The translations under genes were made by a program, and so were the position numbers. From Pegoplata infirma (lineage: Eukaryota > Arthropoda > Insecta > Diptera > Anthomyiidae), in the NCBI GenBank assembly GCA_963921195.1, contig OY992537.1, positions 208,447,736-208,511,735 of the forward strand: DNA of 64,000 nt, written 5' to 3'. Shown here piece after piece: positions 43,430 to 54,850 of this stretch. The notes beneath the pieces were generated by a model. The model searched no databases, had not been told where the DNA came from, and was given only the letters and a program-made list of their open reading frames with translations. The stretch's first letter is position 1, and each line of letters starts with the position of its first letter.

Positions 43430-43544
43430 CTTTTTCCTGTAGAAAAAAATCCTGAGAATCTGAAAGTTTTTGTAAAGGAAAACCAGAATCGGCAAAATTT
43501 TCTCTAGTAGAAAAATTTAAGAATTCGAAAGTACTTAAAGTATC
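43430..43544. repeat. Decayed units linking the 35-bp and 39-bp satellites
   Basis: GAGACTTTTTCCTGTAGAAA, then TCCTGAGAATCTGAAAG, TTTTTGTAAAGGAAAA and TTTTCTCTAGTAGAAAA look like weathered 35-bp monomers. They run straight into 39-bp monomers at 43545. This is the only other place in the window where 35-bp-like units are seen. Confidence 0.5.
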
Positions 43545-44092
43545 GATATTGCTAGAATTTTCTATAAAAAATTTTGTTTATCGATAACACTAGAATTTTA
43601 TATAGAAATTCTTGTGTTATCAACAACACTAAGTTTTCAATAGAGCATTTTGTGATATCGATAACACCAGAATTTTCTATAGAAAATTTTGTGTTATTGA
43701 TAATAGAGTTTTCTATAACAAATTTTGTAATATTACATATTTATATTTATCGATAACACAAGAATTTTAGAAAGACAATTTTGAATTATCAATAATACTA
43801 GAGCTTTCAATAGAAAGTTTTTTGTTATCGGTAATATTGGAATATTCTATAGAAAATTTCGTATTATCAATAAAACAATTCTATATAAAAAATTTTGTGT
43901 TATCGATAACACAAGAATTTTGTATAGAAAATTTTATGTTATCGATAAATGTAGAATTTTCTTAGAAAAATTTTCTGTAGAAAAAATTTTACTATTTTCG
44001 ATAACACAAACTGTTTTAGAAAAATTTAATGTTATCGCTAACAATAAAATTTCTATAGAAAATTCTATATATTTTATTTTTTTCGATAATAG
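43545..44092. repeat. 39-bp satellite, block 5 (reversed orientation)
   Basis: Monomers read GATAACACTAGAATTTTCTA then TAGAAAATTTTGTGTTATC, i.e. the reverse complement of block 4. Diverged. Ends in the AATA that flanks the foldback element. Confidence 0.9.
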
Positions 44093-45191
44093 GGTAATTC
44101 CAAAAATTTTCGCCCCACTGTTCGGAAACATGCCTTTGGACGCCACTGACAATTTGGCTCATAGATATCCACGTTTATATGAGATACGTTGCATTTTTGG
44201 ATTTTCAAAATTTGCTGTAGTTTTCAAATTATCGCGGGTCAAAGTTCGACTTTTTTACCAAAAGTCAGAAAAATACATGACGTTTAACGTGCTCTAACTT
44301 TTGAACTAGTAATCCGATTATCACAAGTAATGGCTCATATGAAAGCTTAATTCTTCTTCTTTTAGGAAATATTTTCAAAAGAATACGGTTTTTTTCAGAA
44401 GTGTTGCAAAAATTCAAAAACATTTTTTTTTTTGCGAATATTTAAAAAAACACATCTTCGATTTTTTTAAAAAAAAGTTTGGTGATAAACAATACTGTTT
44501 TGTACAACATATCCAAAATTCAGAGTGGGATCCCAATGGGATAAAAAAATATTCTGGTTTTAGTACGAAGTTCTTAAATTTTACCTTAGAAAATTAAAAT
44601 TTTATGTTTCTTCAATATAAAAATTTAAATTTGCAAAGAAAATTATACTATTAAAATTTTGAAAACATTAGAAATTTAAATTTTCTAAGGGAAAAATATG
44701 AGAACCTCGTACTTAAAACAGAATATTTTTTGATCCCATGGAGATCCCACTCTGAATTTTGAATATGTTATACAAAACATTGTTATTTTTCACCAGAATT
44801 TTTAAAAAAAAAATCGAAGATGTGTTTTTTTAAATATTCGAAAAGAAAAAATGTTTTTGCATTTTTGCATCATTTCTGTAAAAAAAACTGTGTTATTTTA
44901 AAAATATTTTCTAAAAGAAAAACCCCAGCTTTCACATGAGCCTAAATTTGTGAAAATCGGGTCATTGGTTAAGAAGTTACAGCTCTTTAAACGTGATGTA
45001 TTTTTCTTACTTTTGCTTAAAAAGTCAATCTTTGACCCGCCATAATTCGTTAAATACACCAAATGTAAAAAAACGATATATGGTACATATATCATATTTA
45101 TGAGGGCTATCTATGTGTCAAGGTTCAAATTAATCTGAGACACCATTTCCAAAAATGACTAAAATTTGAGCTAAATTTTTTGGAATGGCCC
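44093..45191. mobile_element. Foldback element of 1.1 kb, arms ~0.5 kb
   Basis: The left end GGGTAATTCCAAAAA and right end (minus strand) GGGCCATTCCAAAAA start two arms of about 500 bp that are imperfect inverted copies: CAGAGTGGGATCCCAATGG (44520) against CCATGGAGATCCCACTCTG (44738), and GCGGGTCAAAGTTCGAC (44234) against GTCAATCTTTGACCCGC (45025). It is flanked by AATA on both sides (44089-44092, 45192-45195), a possible 4-bp target duplication. No coding frame. Superfamily unknown; it sits in reversed satellite block 5/6. Confidence 0.75.
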
Positions 45192-45195
45192 AATA

Positions 45196-48100
45196 GTAAA
45201 ACTTTCTATACAAATTTTTGTTTTACCAACAATACTAGAATTTTATGAACAACAATTTTTGATATCGATAACAGCAGAAATTTCTATGATAATTTTCTGT
45301 AATCGATAATACAAGAATTTTCTTTAGAAGAGTATTTGGTTTCGATAATAGTAGAATTTTCTGTAGAAAATTTTTTGTTACCGATAACAGTAGTATTTTC
45401 TTTAGAAAAATTTTTGTTATCAATAACAGTAGAATTTTCTCGATAACATTTTTTCTAATCGATACCAAAAGAATTTTCTATATTTTATTATAACAGTAGA
45501 ATTTTCAAAGAAAATTTTTTGTTATCAATGACAGTAAATTTTTCGCGTAGAAAATTTTTTGTTATCGATAACAGAAGAACTGTTCATTTAAAAAATTCTT
45601 TATTGTCGATAAAACATGAATTGTCTATTTAAAAAATTATTTGTTATCGATAACAGAAGAATTTTCAATAAAACGCTTTTTGTTATCGATAACAGTAGAA
45701 TTTTCAATAGAAAACTTTTTGCTATCGATAACAGTAGAATTTTCTAAATAAATTGTATGCTATCGATTACACTAGAATTTTCTAAAGAAAATTTTGTGTT
45801 ATCGATAACAGTAGAAAATTCTATAGAAAATTTTGTGTTATGGAAAACAATAGATTTTTCTATAGAAAATTTTGTGTTATCGATAACACTAGAATTTTCT
45901 ATATTTTATTTTTTTTTTATAGAAAATTTTTTGTTATCGATAAGAAAATAATTTCTTATAAAAAATTTTTTGGTACCGATGACAGTAAAATTTTTTTAAT
46001 AAATTTGATGCTATCGATAACTACAACATTTTCTATAGAAAGTTTTTTGTTATCGATAACAGTAGAATATTCTTTAGACTGTTTTGTGTTATCGATGTGA
46101 CCATATTTTCTGTTTTATCGATAATACTAGAATTTTCTTTAGAAAATTTTGTGTTATCGATAACACTAGAATTTCCTATAGAAAATTTTGTGTTATCGAT
46201 AACACTAGAATTTTCTATAGGAAATTTTGTGCTATCGATAACACCAGAATTTTTTAGAGAAAATTTTTTGTTATCGATAACGGTAGAATTTCTTATAGAA
46301 TATTTGTGTTATCGATAACAGAAGAATTTTCTATAGAAAATTTTGTGTTATCGATAAGACTAGAATTTTCTATAAAAAAATTTGTTTTATCGATAACACT
46401 AGAATTTTCTAGAGAAAATTTTATCGATAACACCAAAATTTTTTATAGAAATTTCTATAGAATTTGTTGTTTTATCGATAACAGTAGAATTTTCGAAATA
46501 AACTTAATGCAATCGATAACATCAGAATTTTCTAGAGAAAATTTTGTGTTATCGATAACACTAGAATTTTTTATTTTTTTATCAATAACAGAAGAATTTT
46601 ACATAGAACATTTTTTGTTATCGATAACAGAAGAATTTTCAATAAAACGCTTATCGTTATCGATAACAGTAGAATTTTCTATAAAAAACTTTTTGCTATC
46701 GATAACAGTAGAATTTTCTAAATAAATTGTATGCTATCGACAACACTAGAATTTTCTAAAGAAAATTTTGTGCTATCGATAACACTTGAATGTTCTATAG
46801 AAAATATTGTGTTATCCAAAACACTAGATTTTTCTATTGAAAATTTTGTGTTATCGATAACACTAGAATTTTCTATATTATCGATAACAGTAGAATATTC
46901 TATAGAAAAATGTTTGTTATCTATAACAGTAAAATTTTTTAAAGAACATTTTTTGTTATCGATAAGAAAAGAATTTCTTATAGAAAATTTTTTGATACCG
47001 ATGACAGTAAAATTTATTTAATAAATTTGATGCTATCGATAACTCCAACATTTTCTAGAGAAAGTTTTGTGTTATCGATAACACTAGAATATTCTATAGA
47101 CAGTTTTGTGTTATCGATATGACTATATTTTCTGTTTTATCGATAATACTATAATTTTCTGTAGAAAATTTTGTGTTATCGATAACACTAGAATTTTCTA
47201 CAGAAAATTTTGTGTTATCGATAACACTAGAATTTTCTATAGAAAATTTTGTGTTATCGATAACACTAGAATTTTCTATAGAAAATTTTGTGTTATCGGT
47301 AACACTAGAATTTTGTATAGAAAATTTTTTTTATCAATAGCAGATGAATTTTCCATAGAAAATTTTTTGTTATCGATAACAGAAGAATTTTCAATAAAAC
47401 GCTTATTGTTATCGATAACAGTAGAATTTTCTATAAAAAACCCATTTGCTATCGATAACACTAGAATTTCCTAAATAAATTGTATGCTATCGACAACACT
47501 AGAATTTTCTATAGAAAATTTTGTGTTATCGATAAGACTAGAATTTTCTATAAAAATTTTTTTTTTATCGATAACACTAGAATTTTCTAGAGAAAATTTT
47601 GTGTTGTCGTTAACACCAGAATTTTTTATAGAAAATTTTGTGTTATCGATAACACTAGAACTTTCTATAGAAAATGTTGTTTTATCGATAACAGTAGAAT
47701 TTTCTAAATAAATTTAATGCAATCGATAACATCAGAATTTTCTAGAGGAAATTTTGTGTTATCGATAACACTAGAATTTTTTATGGAAAATTTTGTGTCA
47801 TCGATAACACAAGAATTTTCAATAAAAAATTTTGTGTTATCGATAACAGTAGAATTTTCTATACAAAATTTTGTGTTATCGATAACAGTAGAATTTTCTA
47901 TAGAATTTTTTTTTTTTCAATAGCAGATGAATTTTCCATAGAAAATTTTTTGTTATCGATAACAGAAGAATTTTCAATAAAACGTTTATTGTTATCGATA
48001 ACAGTAGAATTTTCTATAAAAAACCCTTTTGCTATCGATAACACTAGAATTTCCTAAATAAATTGTATGCTATCGACAACACTAGAATTTTCTAAAGAAA

Positions 48101-48395
48101 ATTTTGTGTTATCGATAACACTTGAATGTTCTATAGAAAATTTTGTGTTATCAATAACACTAAAATTTTCTATAAAACATTTTGTTTTATCGATAACACT
48201 AGAATTTTCTATAGAAAATTTTGTGTTATAGATAAGTAGCACTAGAATTTTCTATACAATTTTTGTTAGAAAGTTTTTATTATCAATAACAGTAGAATTT
48301 TCAAAACCCTTTTTTTTCGATTACAAAATAATTTTATATATTTTATTATTGATAAAAGTAGAATATTCTATAGAAAAATAATTGCTATTTATAAC
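45196..48395. repeat. 39-bp satellite, block 6 (reversed) with higher-order repeats
   Basis: About 80 monomers of the GATAACACTAGAATTTTCTA orientation. Higher-order copies are visible: a block with AATAAATTGTATGCTATCGA recurs near 45749, 46721, 47476 and 48058; a block with TTTTCTGTTTTATCGATAAT recurs at ~46108 and ~47129; and the stretch 47330-47510 is nearly repeated at 47915-48095, 585 bp (15 monomers) later. Frames of up to 139 codons (46306-46725) are repeats of a 13-residue phrase such as LSITLEFSIENFV. Confidence 0.95.
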
Positions 48396-48403
48396 AATAA
48401 AAT

Positions 48404-49214
48404 TAGTGTTTATAAACCGGTTAACCGGTTAACCGAAAACCCGGTTTTTTCCCAAAATGTCGGTTTTTTTGCAAACCGGTTAACCGGAATTGAAAATTTC
48501 CGGTGCACCGAAAACCGGTTTTTTTCTGCCGGTTAACCGGTTTTTTTAAATACATTCTAAACGGAATATTTTCGCAAATATTAATGGTTTACACTTATTT
48601 TTTATGAAATTTTCAAAATTTCTTTGAAAACACCTTGAAAATCCTTGAGAAAGAAAGTCTTAAATAGTTTTTCACTTCAAGAAACAATTTATCATATAGG
48701 AATTTTATTTCGAATCAGATAACTATTTGAAATACTCACCGTTGTAAGCGTTTTTTGACACTTTTATGGAAAACTTATTAAGTGACTGTTAACCAGACAG
48801 TCAAACAAGCCAACCGGCTTAAAATCGGGGGAACATGAAAAAAATAATGAACTCCAATTTACTTATAACGAATTGATGTATTTTTTTAAAATAAAGCCAA
48901 TTAAAACTTAAATAAAGTTCCAGTGAATATGCGAAAATAAAGTACATTATTTAAATACCGTTATTTTTATAGGGTAACAGTTGCAAACCTTGATGAAAGA
49001 AACAAATATGTTAACTTAAGCTATATTCGCTATATTATTTAATAAAAATTAGCTATTTTCAAGTATTTTTTGGTTTTGTCAGTTAAAGAAAAAAAAACCG
49101 GTTAACCGGTTTTTTTTATTCCGGTTTAACCGAGAAAACCGGTTAACCGAAAAAGCTGATTTTCGGTTAACCGAGAAACCGGTTTCCTAAAATGTCGGTT
49201 TTTTATAAACACTA
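48404..49214. mobile_element. hAT MITE (811 bp) packed with AACCGGTT
   Basis: The 8-bp target duplication AATAAAAT (48396-48403, 49215-49222) flanks ends TAGTGTTTATAAA, which fit the hAT pattern YARNG. Both subterminal regions hold clustered AACCGGTT words, about nine exact copies (five in 48413-48545, four in 49096-49195). The middle 48550-49090 is ordinary A+T-rich sequence without a frame. The subterminal words are probably transposase-binding sites; AACCGGTT is also the Grainyhead consensus. Confidence 0.9.
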
Positions 49215-49222
49215 AATAAAAT

Positions 49223-49575
49223 ATTTTATAGAAAATTTTTTGTTATCGATAACAGCAGACAACAGCAGCAAATTTTGTATAGAACATTTTTTGTTACCGA
49301 TAACAGTAGAATTTTTTAATAAATTTGCTGCTATCGAAAATACCAGAATTTTCTAGAGAAAATTTTGTGTTATCGATAGCACTAAAATTTTCTTTAGAAA
49401 ATTTGACGTTATCGATAACACTTTTTTATAAAAACTTTTTTGCTATCGATAACACTTGGATTTTCTCTAGATTTTTTGTATTATCGATAACACTAGAATT
49501 TTCTATAGAAAATTTTGTGTTATCGGTGCCATGAGAATTTTCTACAAAAAGATTTTTTGTTATCGATAACAATAA
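49223..49575. repeat. 39-bp satellite, block 7 (reversed)
   Basis: Continues block 6 across the hAT MITE: TTTTATAGAAAATTTTTTGT then GTTATCGATAACAGCAG. Nine or so diverged monomers. Confidence 0.9.
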
Positions 49576-50399
49576 AACAGATTATTTAAAATTCCTTTAT
49601 TGTTAGGTACAATAGAAACATTAATAAAATTAAATTACAAAATCCATCGGAGCTTATTTTTTTTTTCTAACATAAATCCTAATCATCTGTAGTTAGATTT
49701 TATGTTTGAACATTTCTTCCTGCATTTTCAGCACAAAAAAAAATTTTCATCACATTTGGTTTTTGCTTTTAACACACAGCAATACTGCCGTATGTTACTG
49801 CACTGTATATTTTTTTTTAACAAAGTTTCCAATTTTTTTTGTCATAGACACAATTATTCATCATAAGCACCATTTTCATTTTCCGTTTTGATGACACCGC
49901 AACAATGCATACAAAAAAAACAAATTTCAACTAAAAAAAAAATCTAAAAATCAAAAAATCTACTACAAAAAGCAATAATCCTTTACCACCCAGCAGCCAC
50001 CCACCACAAATGTTTCACATAAAATGGACAACCAACACCACCAAACAATTGTGTTTTTCCTAAAAAATAATAAAAAACAAAAAATCAAACAATTCTGAAA
50101 CAAATATTTCCTAACTGACAAAAAACCAACACAATGGACAGACATTAATACAAAAACCACTAAAGTATAAAAAAAGTTTAAAAAAAACAACAACATTTTT
50201 ATATCAAATTCATGCCATTTACTACATGGTATAACTCTACTTGTCTAAACTTCTATATATAAATAAAGGAAATGTGACCATACAAGCGGATATGAACATA
50301 TAACCGACATTCACATAATAACAAATGGGAGCAACTTAAGCTTTTTAGGCGGGGAAGACCCAGAAATATTTTATAAATATATTTTGCAGGCAATACTTT
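49576..50399. other. Unique-looking island, no gene seen
   Basis: A+T-rich with fewer repeats than its surroundings (CCACCCAGCAGCCACCCACC at 49986). The longest frames (~77 codons) are Cys/Phe-rich and not protein-like to my eye. Confidence 0.4.
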
Positions 50400-51399
50400 T
50401 GATAAACCGATAACACAAAATTTGTTAGAGAAAATTTTTATTGTCGATAACAAAAAATAATCCATAGAAACTCAAATCAAAAAATTTTATATAGAAAATT
50501 CTACTGTTATCGATAACAGAAAATTTTCTAAAAAAAATGCACAAAACATTCTCTAAAAAATTTTACATTTTTTGACACGGAATTTTCTTTAAAAAATTCT
50601 ACTGCAATCAACAACAGAAAATGTTCTATAAAAAATTCTACTGATACCGATAACACAAATTTTTCTATAGAAAATTCGACTATTATCGATAACATAAAAT
50701 TTTATATAGAAAATACTTCTGTTATCGAAAACACAGAATTTTGTATTGCAAATTCTACTGTTATCGATAACACAAAACTTTCTTTAGAAAATTCTACTGC
50801 TACCGATAACACAACATTTTCTATCGAAAATTCTACAGTTATCGATAACACAACATTTCAATAGAAAATTTTACTGTTATCGATAACACACAATTTTTTA
50901 TAGAAAATGCTAGTGTCATTGATATCAATATTTTTTTTATAGAAAATTCAAACATTAACGATATCACAAAATGTTTAATAGAATTTTTTTATTTTTTCGA
51001 TAACACAAAATTGTTTAAATAAAATTCTAGTGCTATCGATAACTTAAAATTTTCTATGAACAATTCAAGTATTTTTACCGATAACACAAAATTTTCGATA
51101 GGAAATTCTACTGCTATCGATAACGAAAAATTTTCTTTCAAAAATTTTAGTGTTATCGATTATTCAAAATTTTCTAAAGAAAATTCTAGTATTATCGATA
51201 ACACAAAACTTTTTATAGAAAATTCTAGTCTAGTCGATTACACAAAATTCTCGATTTAAAATTCTACTTTTATCGATAACACAAAATTTTCTATAGAAAA
51301 TTCAAGTGCTATCGATTATACAAAATTCTAGTGCTATCGATAACACAAAATTTTCTATAAAAAATTTAAGTGTTATCGATAACACAAAATAATTCATAA
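50400..51399. repeat. 39-bp satellite, block 8 (plus orientation)
   Basis: About 25 monomers, often TTCTACTGTTATCGATAACA rather than TTCTAGTG: a CTACTG subtype shared with block 9. Ends at 51399 against a CCCGAGTAAAAA terminus. Confidence 0.92.
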
Positions 51400-52086
51400 C
51401 CCGAGTAAAAATTTTTATATGATGCAATATATAATGATATGTAACACAATATATAATTAAACGCAATTTGATCCGAAAAATGGTGGATGTTTTTGCATTA
51501 AAAAAGATCAATTTGTATAAAATATGATTTGATTTCATCCGAGTTTTGACCAGACATTGCCATATATTAGTGGATCTAATTAGATCTAATTGCATAAAAA
51601 CATGTAAAATCCTGGTGTTTTTTGGTTTGGGTTGAGTTACACCACAGGTCAACGATACGTTCACCAAACATATAATTTTCTTAAAAAAAAAATGTTCGGG
51701 TACGCTTCGAACCAGATAGGTGATATACATAACCCTAACAAGGAAATGTTTAGGAACATTTAAAAAAGTTTCTTATACTTTGCCTTAAAAACTTAGAAAA
51801 TTGTTGGTTAAATGGAAACATATAGTGTTATATATGGAACAGAATTGGATATATATAATTTTATATTAAATTATACAGAAAAACAAATTTTGTATTGACC
51901 CTCATGAAATTTTATATATTTATATCAACCGTACACCTTTTAATCCGAATCATGATTCAATTATATATTACTACATATGACTGCATTAAAAAAATTTAGA
52001 AAATATCTCACGGATGTATAATCATATATAATTTATTATGTTTGTATCAAGTTATGTATTGTAATATATGTTTATTTTTACTCGGG
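51400..52086. mobile_element. TIR element with ends CCCGAGTAAAAA (687 bp)
   Basis: CCCGAGTAAAAA at 51400 and its reverse complement TTTTTACTCGGG at 52075-52086. The interior is rich in TATATAAT/ATATGATG words and has GATCCGAAAAATGGTGGATG at 51470, a motif shared with the related element at 52328. No coding frame, no clear target duplication. Confidence 0.65.
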
Positions 52087-52327
52087 AAATTATTCTAATG
52101 TTCCCGGCTAAAAATGTTGTATATTATCATATATGATATCATATATGAGACCATATACAGTATCATATATAGTATCATATATGGTCTCATATATGAACAT
52201 ATTCCAAAATTGGCGCTTATATAAGATACGATCATATATGATCCAATATATGTGATCATATATTGTATCATATATTGGGTCATATATTGGGTCACATATT
52301 GGATCATATATGATCTTATTTTCAATT

Positions 52328-53242
52328 CCCGAGTAAAAAAAGTTATATGACGCAATATTTAATTTTATATGAACAGATATGCTTTTATGTAAATCCATAT
52401 TAATTTTGATCCGAAAATTGGCGGATCGAATATTATACGATTATATCAAATCCTATTATTTTTGATAAAATAATATCAAATTTGATTAAGTTTGATCCCA
52501 AAAATTGGTCTATCTAATTTTATTAAATCATATCTTATCTGATAAAATTAGATAAATTTTTATATAATTAGATGAAATCTGGTAAAATTTTTTGGAATTT
52601 TAAACGTGAAATTAGAAATTATTTTATCAGATTGGATACATTATCAATTAGAAGAGTTTTTATTGCATTCGTCGGAATTTTTTTTACCAAAAATTTGTCA
52701 ATTTCGTTTTCTGAAATCATTTTTACGGTATTTAAAAATTCCAAAAAATCTTTGTGTCTTAGAAAATTTAAAAACATTTTTTCGGAACTTAAAATTTTTT
52801 CAAAAACATAAAATTTCTCCTAAAAACATTTTCAATGATTTTTTTACTCGAAAAAAATTGCCAAAAAAATTTTGTGTCCGGGACTTTGGAAAATTTTCAT
52901 AAAATTTTTTAGGACTTGAAAAATTTTTAATTTTTTTTTTAATTGTCCGAGACTTAGAAAATTTTGAAAAATTTGTTTGGGATATATGTAATTATAAATA
53001 AAATCATATATCTTTTTATCTGCCATATCCAAAAATTCCCTACCTTATATGTCATATCTAATTTCATATAGATCGGTATATAAATTGATATGAATATGTA
53101 TGTTATCATATTAAAAAATAAGGAAAAATACAATGCTATATATAAACTTATATGTCCACATCAAAGTTCATGCATAACCATATATAAATTTAAATAATTA
53201 TATATTAGCATATATGATTATATCATATCTTTTTTACTCGGG
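52328..53242. mobile_element. Inner element with ends CCCGAGTAAAAA (915 bp)
   Basis: CCCGAGTAAAAA (52328) and TTTTTACTCGGG (53231-53242) bracket A+T-rich DNA. It shares GATCCGAAAATTGGCGGATC (52412) with the 51400 element. At 52860-52990 GTCCGGGACTTTGGAAAATT, GGACTTGAAAAATTT and GTCCGAGACTTAGAAAATTT form a degenerate triplicate. Confidence 0.5.
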
Positions 53243-53277
53243 AGACTAAGTGTTTTAAAGTTGGTATTTGCTAACAA

Positions 53278-53350
53278 CGTCCGCTGGTCTAGAGGGTAGA
53301 GATTGCGATTACAAAACGGAAGACTTGTGGTTCTAATCCCCGTCCGTTCG
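53278..53350 (+). pseudogene. tRNA-like sequence (possible SINE head)
   Basis: TGGTCTAGAGGGTAGAG resembles box A. GGTTCTAATCC matches box B with one mismatch. Spacing suits a tRNA (about 73 bases in all), but the acceptor ends do not pair well. A run of more than 15 T follows at 53354. Likely a tRNA-derived SINE or pseudogene. Confidence 0.5.
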
Positions 53351-53400
53351 AAGTTTTTTTTTTTTTTTTTATTTATTTTCAGTTTGACATTATTAGATCT

Positions 53401-54403
53401 AACAAGTAGAAAAGTTAAATTCGACTTTGCCGAATCTATGAATACCCTCCACAATGCATTTTTTTAAAGGGTAGTACATTTTTTAACGTGAAAAAATTAA
53501 CAATTTTGATTACAAATATTTTATTTTGAGTAAAAACTCTTTTTTTGTCCTGTTTTAAAAAAAAAAATTACTATTTTTTTTTTTGAGTGTAAAATTTTTT
53601 TCGAGTGTAATGTTTTTTTTACTGTAAAAATATTTCTGAGTAAATGCACGTACGTATGTACACGAAATATTGTAATTTTTGTAAAAAAATAAAATACATT
53701 TTTTTTGTGTAATTTTTTTTTTTTTGAGTGTAAAATTTTTTTTGAGTGTAAAATTTTTTTTGATTGTAATTTTTAAGTTACCAATGCTTTTAAAACTAAA
53801 CAAGTTTAAAAAGCATTGCTTTAAAATTAAAAAAGTTTAAAAAGCATTGTTTAGTTACCACCAATGCTTTTAAAACTTGTTAAAACACGTGGCATTTTAG
53901 ATGAAACTAATCTGAAATTCAGGGTTTTGCTTATAACTTTTGAACCACTCGACCGATTGAGCTGAAATTTAATACCAAACAGACCCGGGGAACGGCAAAG
54001 ATTTATGCCAAGCTTCAGTAGTCTCATTATTGTCTCTCGAAAGTTATCGTGTTTTTTATCTCGTAAATTCGCGAAACACCCTTGCCGAAATTTACTCTTT
54101 TGCTCATAACTTTTGAACCACTGGACCGATTTGGCTGGATTGCAATACCAACCTGACCAGGTAAATGACAAACATACATGCCAAACTTCAGTAGCCTCTA
54201 TAAAGTCTTTCAAAAGTTAGCGTGTTTTCTACGGACAGACAGACAGACGGACGGACGGACGGACATCGCTAGATCGACTTAAAATCGATCGAGGATCATA
54301 AATATATATACTTTATGGGGTCCTAGACCAATATTTCGAGGTGTTACAAACGGAATGACAAACTTATATATACCCTCTATCACTAGAGTGGAGGGTATAA
54401 AAA
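53401..54403 (+). mobile_element. mini-me-like element, copy 3 (~1.0 kb)
   Basis: Starts AACAAGTAGAAAAGTTAAAT, ends GGAGGGTATAAAA. The ACGGACGG run is at 54233-54264, followed by core ATCGCTAGATCGACTTAAAA and TATATATACTTTATGGGGTC. The body holds an internal ~170-bp imperfect duplication (GCTTATAACTTTTGAACCAC at ~53929 and GCTCATAACTTTTGAACCAC at ~54101). A 120-codon minus-strand frame (53851-54213) is shared with copy 4 but follows the duplication. Same subfamily as copy 4, longer than copies 1-2. Confidence 0.85.
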
Positions 54404-54409
54404 TAAATC

Positions 54410-54850
54410 TAAAAACAGAAACATTTTTTGGATAAAAATGTATCCAATAATTTTTTTATAAAATCAAGATATCAGATATTATAAGATAACTTTGGCGCGG
54501 CCAAATTTCGGATGAAATTACATTATATAATATCCAATTTAATATAAAATCATGATATTGGATGTTTTAAGATAACTTTGGCGCGGCCAATTTCCGGATG
54601 AAATTACATCATATCATATCATATTTAATACAAAATCATGATAATAGATAATTTGGGATAACTTTGGCGCGGACAATTTCCAGATGAAATCACATACAAT
54701 CAAATATTAAACTGTAACTTCATATATTATAAGATGTTATGAGATAACTTTGGCGCGGCCAATTTTCGGATGAAATTTAGCAAAATCAGATCCAATAAAT
54801 TATATATAATTTTATAAGATAACATGTTTTACCATACAATTTTTTTTTTA
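54410..54850. repeat. 86-bp tandem repeat, four copies, with GGCGCGGCC
   Basis: GATAACTTTGGCGCGGCCAA starts at 54485, 54571, 54657 (GCGCGGACAA variant) and 54743: exactly 86 bases each time. A TTTCGGATGAAAT word follows within 12-15 bases. The GGCGCGGCC island is striking in such A+T-rich DNA. Between cores the sequence varies but keeps ATAAAATCATGATA words. Confidence 0.9.

Noticed and set aside
39671..51260. Many frames of 60-139 codons in the 39-bp arrays as a repetitive protein family
   Set aside because: The same 13-residue phrases appear on both strands and follow directly from the 39-bp period. There is no start context, splice signals, or domain.
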